Source: an uncultured Phycisphaerae bacterium (GTDB taxonomy: Bacteria; Planctomycetota; Phycisphaerae; Sedimentisphaerales; Anaerohalosphaeraceae). From it: a stretch of 5,328 nucleotides of DNA. Shown here piece after piece: positions 4,954 to 5,328 of this stretch. Position numbers and translations under genes: made by a program. Positions within the stretch are counted from its first letter, which is position 1, and each line of letters starts with the position of its first letter. The stretch spans positions 1 through 5,328 of the forward strand of contig CALETL010000048.1 in NCBI GenBank assembly GCA_937920485.1. The letters are read 5' to 3'. The notes beneath the pieces are model-generated. The model did no database searches and had not been told where the DNA came from. It saw only the letters and a list, made by a program, of their open reading frames with translations.

Positions 4954-5328
4954 GTGAAGATAGACCGTCTTTTCTTAACAGCGGCTATGACAGGTGTGTT
5001 ATTTGTTTGCGGATGCGCCGAACTGGAGACTTATGAGCCTGTTTTTGACAGGTACTATTCAACGACGCTTAAGTTGAGTACGTCTGCCGAAGTATTGGCA
5101 ATGGTTCAGGATCCGGACACCGAGTTGCTCAGTCAGAGTGAAAGTGTTGTGGCCGCATGGGGCAAAGAAGGCGAAGGGGACCGTACACACTGGTTCAATA
5201 TGGTGGCTTTCGATCAGGACCAGATGAACGCGGTACGCAAGTACGGTTTTATTCTGGAGGAGATGCGCCACGGTTGGAACCTTTCGCCCCTACCCTCGCT
5301 GCGTCTGGATGCGGCGTATGTGATGGAC
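4954..5328 (+). CDS. Putative lipoprotein of unknown function (partial, runs off the window)
   Basis: A GTG at 4954 preceded by AGGAG (4942-4946, 7-nt gap) opens a frame with no stop for 125 codons to the window edge. The N-terminus is a lipoprotein signal peptide: a short charged region (MKIDR), a hydrophobic core LFLTAAMTGVLFV (6-18) and a lipobox-like VCGC with the predicted lipidated Cys21. The first in-frame ATG is codon 12, which would cut the signal peptide in half, so the GTG start is preferred. The mature part is hydrophilic and contains DRYYSTTLKL (32-41), VVAAWGKEGEGDRTHWFNMV (65-84) and GFILEEMRHGW (98-108). I recognise no family from it. It follows the ilvC terminator, so it should have its own promoter; I found no convincing one in 4899-4941. 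Confidence 0.8.
   Translation, partial: MKIDRLFLTAAMTGVLFVCGCAELETYEPVFDRYYSTTLKLSTSAEVLAMVQDPDTELLSQSESVVAAWGKEGEGDRTHWFNMVAFDQDQMNAVRKYGFILEEMRHGWNLSPLPSLRLDAAYVMD

Overview
This is a chromosomal, housekeeping stretch from a bacterium. It is dominated by branched-chain amino acid biosynthesis: a compact ilvB-ilvN-ilvC operon on the + strand, with a divergently oriented gpsA (glycerol-3-phosphate dehydrogenase) on the - strand. Base composition is moderately GC, every main gene but gpsA has a clear Shine-Dalgarno sequence, and one gene encodes a lipoprotein. The sequence alone does not fix the organism. The protein flavour suggests a planctomycete or related anaerobic Gram-negative lineage, but that is only a weak impression. 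There are no mobile elements, CRISPR arrays, tRNA or rRNA genes.

Layout: positions 1-46 hold the first 15 codons of an unidentified - strand gene. Positions 97-1092 are gpsA (- strand). Positions 1093-1225 are a divergent control region. A very good sigma70-like promoter for gpsA lies so close to its ATG that the mRNA may be leaderless. A second good promoter faces ilvB about 60 bp away, with inverted and direct repeats between them. Positions about 1226-1569 form a long (about 340 nt) ilvB leader with several stable hairpins and a possible alternative pairing. It also holds an overlooked 44-codon upstream ORF (1436-1570) with its own ribosome binding site, whose stop codon overlaps the ilvB start (TAATG). 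It matches no riboswitch or T-box that I can recognise by eye.

Positions 1570-3285 are ilvB (acetohydroxyacid synthase catalytic subunit), 3308-3802 ilvN/ilvH (its ACT-domain regulatory subunit) and 3838-4839 ilvC (class I ketol-acid reductoisomerase). A strong intrinsic terminator at 4866-4898 closes the operon. From 4954 to the window end runs the start of a lipoprotein gene with a GTG start.

How the genes work together: IlvB plus IlvN condense pyruvate (or pyruvate and 2-ketobutyrate) to acetohydroxyacids, and IlvC isomerises and reduces these to dihydroxyacids on the way to valine, leucine and isoleucine. IlvN keeps the residues known to bind feedback valine. IlvC has an acidic cofactor loop (AELEGTDNF) where NADPH enzymes carry Arg and Ser, so it is predicted to prefer NADH. 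The most interesting parts are the uncharacterised ilvB leader with its coupled uORF, and the predicted NADH-type IlvC.
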